A stretch of DNA of 64,000 nt, from assembly GCF_000757725.1 (NCBI RefSeq), contig NZ_JJMU01000014.1, forward strand, positions 1 to 64,000. Direction: 5' to 3'. The stretch's first letter is position 1. Every line of letters begins with the position of its first letter. Under the pieces are notes generated by a model. It was not told the origin of the DNA. It worked only from the letters and a program-made list of their open reading frames with translations, and made no database searches. Both the position numbers and the translations under genes were made by a program. The stretch is from Sphingobacterium deserti (lineage in GTDB: Bacteria > Bacteroidota > Bacteroidia > Sphingobacteriales > Sphingobacteriaceae). Positions 61,372 to 64,000 of this stretch are shown here, piece by piece.

Positions 61372-64000
61372 TTAATTTTTAATTTTTAATTTCAACCGAT
61401 GCTTCCCGGCTTCCAACTTGACAGCAGCGGTATCCAGTAGGTTACTGGGCGGATAGAAGGTTGCCGTAGCATTCGCAGGGATCACCACGTCATATACAAT
61501 CGCTTTCTTGTTTTTCTTCCAGCTAGACTTGATGTCACCATAAGGTGATTTATGCGTTATTGATGAATGTTCCAGTTCAGCAGGAAATATTGGTCGAAGT
61601 TGTATATGTTTAAAGCCCGGCATTTGTTCATCTGGAAAGATACCGCCAATGGATTTAAAGAACCAGCCACCTATTTCTCCAAACATCATATGATTATCCG
61701 AGATATCGCGCTCAGCTTGCAAATCCCAATTTTCCAACAGTGTAGTCGCACCATTAACTACCCACCAGCCCCACGACGGATACGTGTCTTGCACAGCAAC
61801 TTTGTAAGCGGTTTCTCCATAACCATTTTCCTTCAACGCATTGAGCAAAGCTTTTGCTCCCAATACACCCACATCCAAATGAAAATTAGTAGCTTCCACG
61901 CGTTGGTTAAGATTTGCCGCTACCTTCGCTTTCATATCTTCTGGCACCACGCCCCAGTAAAGCGGTACACTAAGCTCCGTCTGCGAGCCTTCCGCATAAA
62001 TCCCAGCTTGCCTGTCCAAGAATTTAGTATTGATCGCATCCTTGATTTTCAAGCTCAGCGCTTCATACTTTTTATGATCCTCGTCGTGGCCGAAAAGCGC
62101 TGCCGCCGCCGCCAAAATACGGGCATCAGTATAAAAATATACCGAAGATGTCAGTTCTAAGTTCGAGGTGGTTTTTACAGGAACCCAATCCCCGCGGCCA
62201 AAGGTAGTCAGCCCTGTAGGGCTGATACGGTCTACGTAATCTACATAGCGCTTGATATTCTCATAACATTGATGTAGCAAATGGCTATCACCATAAAACA
62301 TGTATACCTGCCACGGAATAATCGCGATAGTACTTGTCCAATCTAAGCCGTTGGCTGTGCCATATCCCCATCCGCCAGTCGGAATAATATCGGGCAACAC
62401 GCCATTGGGCTGTTGCTCATCGCGATGATCTGCCAACCACTTTTCATAAACGGTGATACCATCATAGTTATAAAGTGCCGTTTCGATCGCAAGATGTCCA
62501 TCACCTGTCCAACCGTTTTTCTCGCGTTGCGGACAATCCGTAGGGTAGCCCATCAGGTTGGAGAGGTATGCATTATTAGTCACTCGCCACAAATCATTTA
62601 CCAACTTCGATGAAGTTTCCACGCTACCGACAGGCGCAACATCGCTATGCATGAAATAACTCGTTATATTTTTCTCATCCAGCGTCAAAGGAGCCGAGCT
62701 ACTCACTTCTACGTACCGAAAACCCTTATAATTAAACTTGGGCATAAAGACATCCTCCTTCTTACCGCTTAATATCAAAAGATCTGTTTGAAAAGGATCT
62801 TTCTCTTTGTCTCCGCGGTAATAAACATCAATATTGGACATATCCAATCGCCCATCGGGCAGCAAGCGCTCACCGTGTTTGATTTTGACAACCGTTCCTT
62901 CCGGTCCTTTCACCCTCAACTTGCTTACACCAGACATATTTTGACCCATATCAAAAACATAGGTCTGCTCGTCAATTTTGTTGCTGGAAATTGGCTTGTA
63001 AGATTGTGCGAGTCTAATAGGCACTGTTTGTTGGGCGACGATATTTTCTGATGGGGCAGCACGATAGTGAACACTTTGCCATTTAGAATCGTCGAAATTG
63101 GATTTATCCCAACCGTCCTGCTCTAAACGGGCATCGTAGTGCTCACCTGTGTAGATACTATTGGCGATAATAGGCCCAGATGATGTTTTCCAATCCCGTT
63201 CGGAAACAATAACTTCATCACTCCCATCTTCATACTGTATGTGCAGCTCGAGACAAAAGGCCGGTCTTGCCCGCCAAGGTGCGCGATGAAAATCCCAAAC
63301 AGCAAGCGATTGATGATTGTACCAGCCATTCCCTAATATTATCCCAAGGGCATTGCCCCCAGACTGCAGGTGTGACGTCACATCGTGTATGACATATAAG
63401 GTTCGCCGATCAAAACGCGTATACATCGGATCCAAATGATGGTCTCCTACGCGTTCGCCATTCATCGACAATTCAAATAGTCCTGCCGCCGCCACGTAGG
63501 CACGTGCATATTTGACTTTCTTGCTCACCTGAAATTCCTTGCGGAAATAAGGGGCTTCCCTACGATGCACATCATGCCCGTCACTGATCCAACTTCCCCT
63601 CCAATTGCCAGCCTTTATTAAGCCCATTTCAAACGAAGCAACAGCAGATTTACTGGGTTTTCCATCTTTATCCCACACGATTACTTGCCAATAGTAACGT
63701 GTTGCAGGTGCCAAAGGCTTCCCAGCGTATGTGATTAATGTATTTGAGTTTAGTTGCTTTCCCGAATTCCACGCGGCCGCACCACCTTGATCCACTAAAG
63801 CTAACGAATCTGTATCAACGAAAATCTGATAGGCGGTTTGCAAAGCCCCTTGCCGCTCATCTTTCAGCATCCACATCAAACGTGGATGAGTATTATCAAT
63901 GCCAATCGGATCTACTAAATGCTCGCATTTAAGATCTATCGGCTCTGCTTGATTGTTAATATGGGCGAAACAATTCGTGAAAACGGATATGATTAGACCG
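61372..64000 (-). CDS. Alpha-L-rhamnosidase (GH78), 5' end beyond the window
   Basis: The open frame continues past 63879 to the right edge, adding a signal-peptide-like GLIISVFTNCFAH and the family N-terminus IDLKCEHLVDPIGIDN, so the internal TTG/ATG there is not the start and the gene is truncated by the window edge. At least 875 residues. Order: N-terminal beta domains, the concanavalin-like segment, an (alpha/alpha)6 barrel with the catalytic block DCPQREKNGWTGDGHLAIE, and the C-terminal beta domain. It removes terminal L-rhamnose from plant glycans or glycosides, probably in the periplasm. Confidence 0.93.
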   Translation of the reverse strand, partial: GLIISVFTNCFAHINNQAEPIDLKCEHLVDPIGIDNTHPRLMWMLKDERQGALQTAYQIFVDTDSLALVDQGGAAAWNSGKQLNSNTLITYAGKPLAPATRYYWQVIVWDKDGKPSKSAVASFEMGLIKAGNWRGSWISDGHDVHRREAPYFRKEFQVSKKVKYARAYVAAAGLFELSMNGERVGDHHLDPMYTRFDRRTLYVIHDVTSHLQSGGNALGIILGNGWYNHQSLAVWDFHRAPWRARPAFCLELHIQYEDGSDEVIVSERDWKTSSGPIIANSIYTGEHYDARLEQDGWDKSNFDDSKWQSVHYRAAPSENIVAQQTVPIRLAQSYKPISSNKIDEQTYVFDMGQNMSGVSKLRVKGPEGTVVKIKHGERLLPDGRLDMSNIDVYYRGDKEKDPFQTDLLILSGKKEDVFMPKFNYKGFRYVEVSSSAPLTLDEKNITSYFMHSDVAPVGSVETSSKLVNDLWRVTNNAYLSNLMGYPTDCPQREKNGWTGDGHLAIETALYNYDGITVYEKWLADHRDEQQPNGVLPDIIPTGGWGYGTANGLDWTSTIAIIPWQVYMFYGDSHLLHQCYENIKRYVDYVDRISPTGLTTFGRGDWVPVKTTSNLELTSSVYFYTDARILAAAAALFGHDEDHKKYEALSLKIKDAINTKFLDRQAGIYAEGSQTELSVPLYWGVVPEDMKAKVAANLNQRVEATNFHLDVGVLGAKALLNALKENGYGETAYKVAVQDTYPSWGWWVVNGATTLLENWDLQAERDISDNHMMFGEIGGWFFKSIGGIFPDEQMPGFKHIQLRPIFPAELEHSSITHKSPYGDIKSSWKKNKKAIVYDVVIPANATATFYPPSNLLDTAAVKLEAGKHRLKLKIKN

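Noticed and set aside
61567-62160. 197-residue plus-strand ORF in the rhamnosidase gene
   Set aside because: It is a shadow of the GH78 frame, which is supported by catalytic motifs.
63877-63879. Start of the rhamnosidase at 63879
   Set aside because: The frame stays open to the window edge and upstream residues match the GH78 N-terminus and a signal peptide.
1-64000. tRNA, rRNA, CRISPR array or insertion sequence
   Set aside because: Intergenic gaps were read for cloverleaf ends, regularly spaced repeats and terminal inverted repeats flanking transposase genes; none was found.

Overview
The window looks like chromosomal DNA from a Bacteroidota species, most likely in the Sphingobacteriaceae. 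The evidence is GldC, a GLPGLI/outer-membrane-barrel pair, HYC_CC_PP, DUF4834, an OstA-like protein, S46 and S9 peptidases, and promoters of the Bacteroidetes form TAnnTTTG (-7) with TTG/TTTG near -33. Genus is inference. I see no tRNA, rRNA, CRISPR array, insertion sequence, prophage or plasmid feature. Most of the window is ordinary housekeeping sequence, and about 55 protein genes can be supported.

Layout. 0-9 kb: a minus-strand run (DEAD-box helicase, small membrane protein, gldC, EVE protein), a DPP7-type S46 peptidase, a histone H1-like protein, and a GLPGLI/outer-membrane-barrel pair. 9-13 kb: M20 dipeptidase, PlsC-type acyltransferase, ABC ATPase, DUF2795 protein and an unknown secreted protein. 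13-17 kb: a trp operon (trpD-F-B-A) behind a 15-codon leader peptide with tandem Trp codons and a terminator hairpin, which is a classical attenuator; trpE, trpG and trpC are absent from the operon. 17-20 kb: a putative copper module, an HYC_CC_PP protein plus a TonB-dependent receptor with an N-terminal HMA domain. 20-22.4 kb: maf, kdsC, a possible small RNA and floA.

22.6-29.1 kb: four overlapping or closely spaced genes encode a three-receiver hybrid histidine kinase, a CheR-like methyltransferase, a receiver-less CheB-like methylesterase and a second hybrid kinase, with no chemoreceptor, CheA or CheW. This is the least explained system in the window. 29-38 kb: azurin-like lipoprotein, two dihydrolipoyl dehydrogenase paralogues, a thioesterase, an orphan LacI regulator, a lolD operon carrying a degenerate HAD protein and a lone pre-ATP-grasp-like domain, and sucC without sucD. 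38-45 kb: asnS, a YciO/Sua5 protein, an SRPBCC protein, recF-dciA-crp, DUF4834, a PH-like membrane protein and tilS. 45-55 kb: OstA-like protein, rdgB, a deoxyhypusine-synthase-like enzyme, a 39-residue membrane ORF, a dipeptide epimerase and an S9 peptidase. 55-64 kb: gltB-gltD and a GH78 alpha-L-rhamnosidase gene whose 5' end runs off the right edge.

A theme found by reading upstream of starts: eight genes have an exact TAnnTTTG box ending only 3-6 nt before the start codon, so their mRNAs are predicted to be leaderless or nearly so. In contrast, gltB and gltD carry strong Shine-Dalgarno sequences, which is unusual for this phylum.
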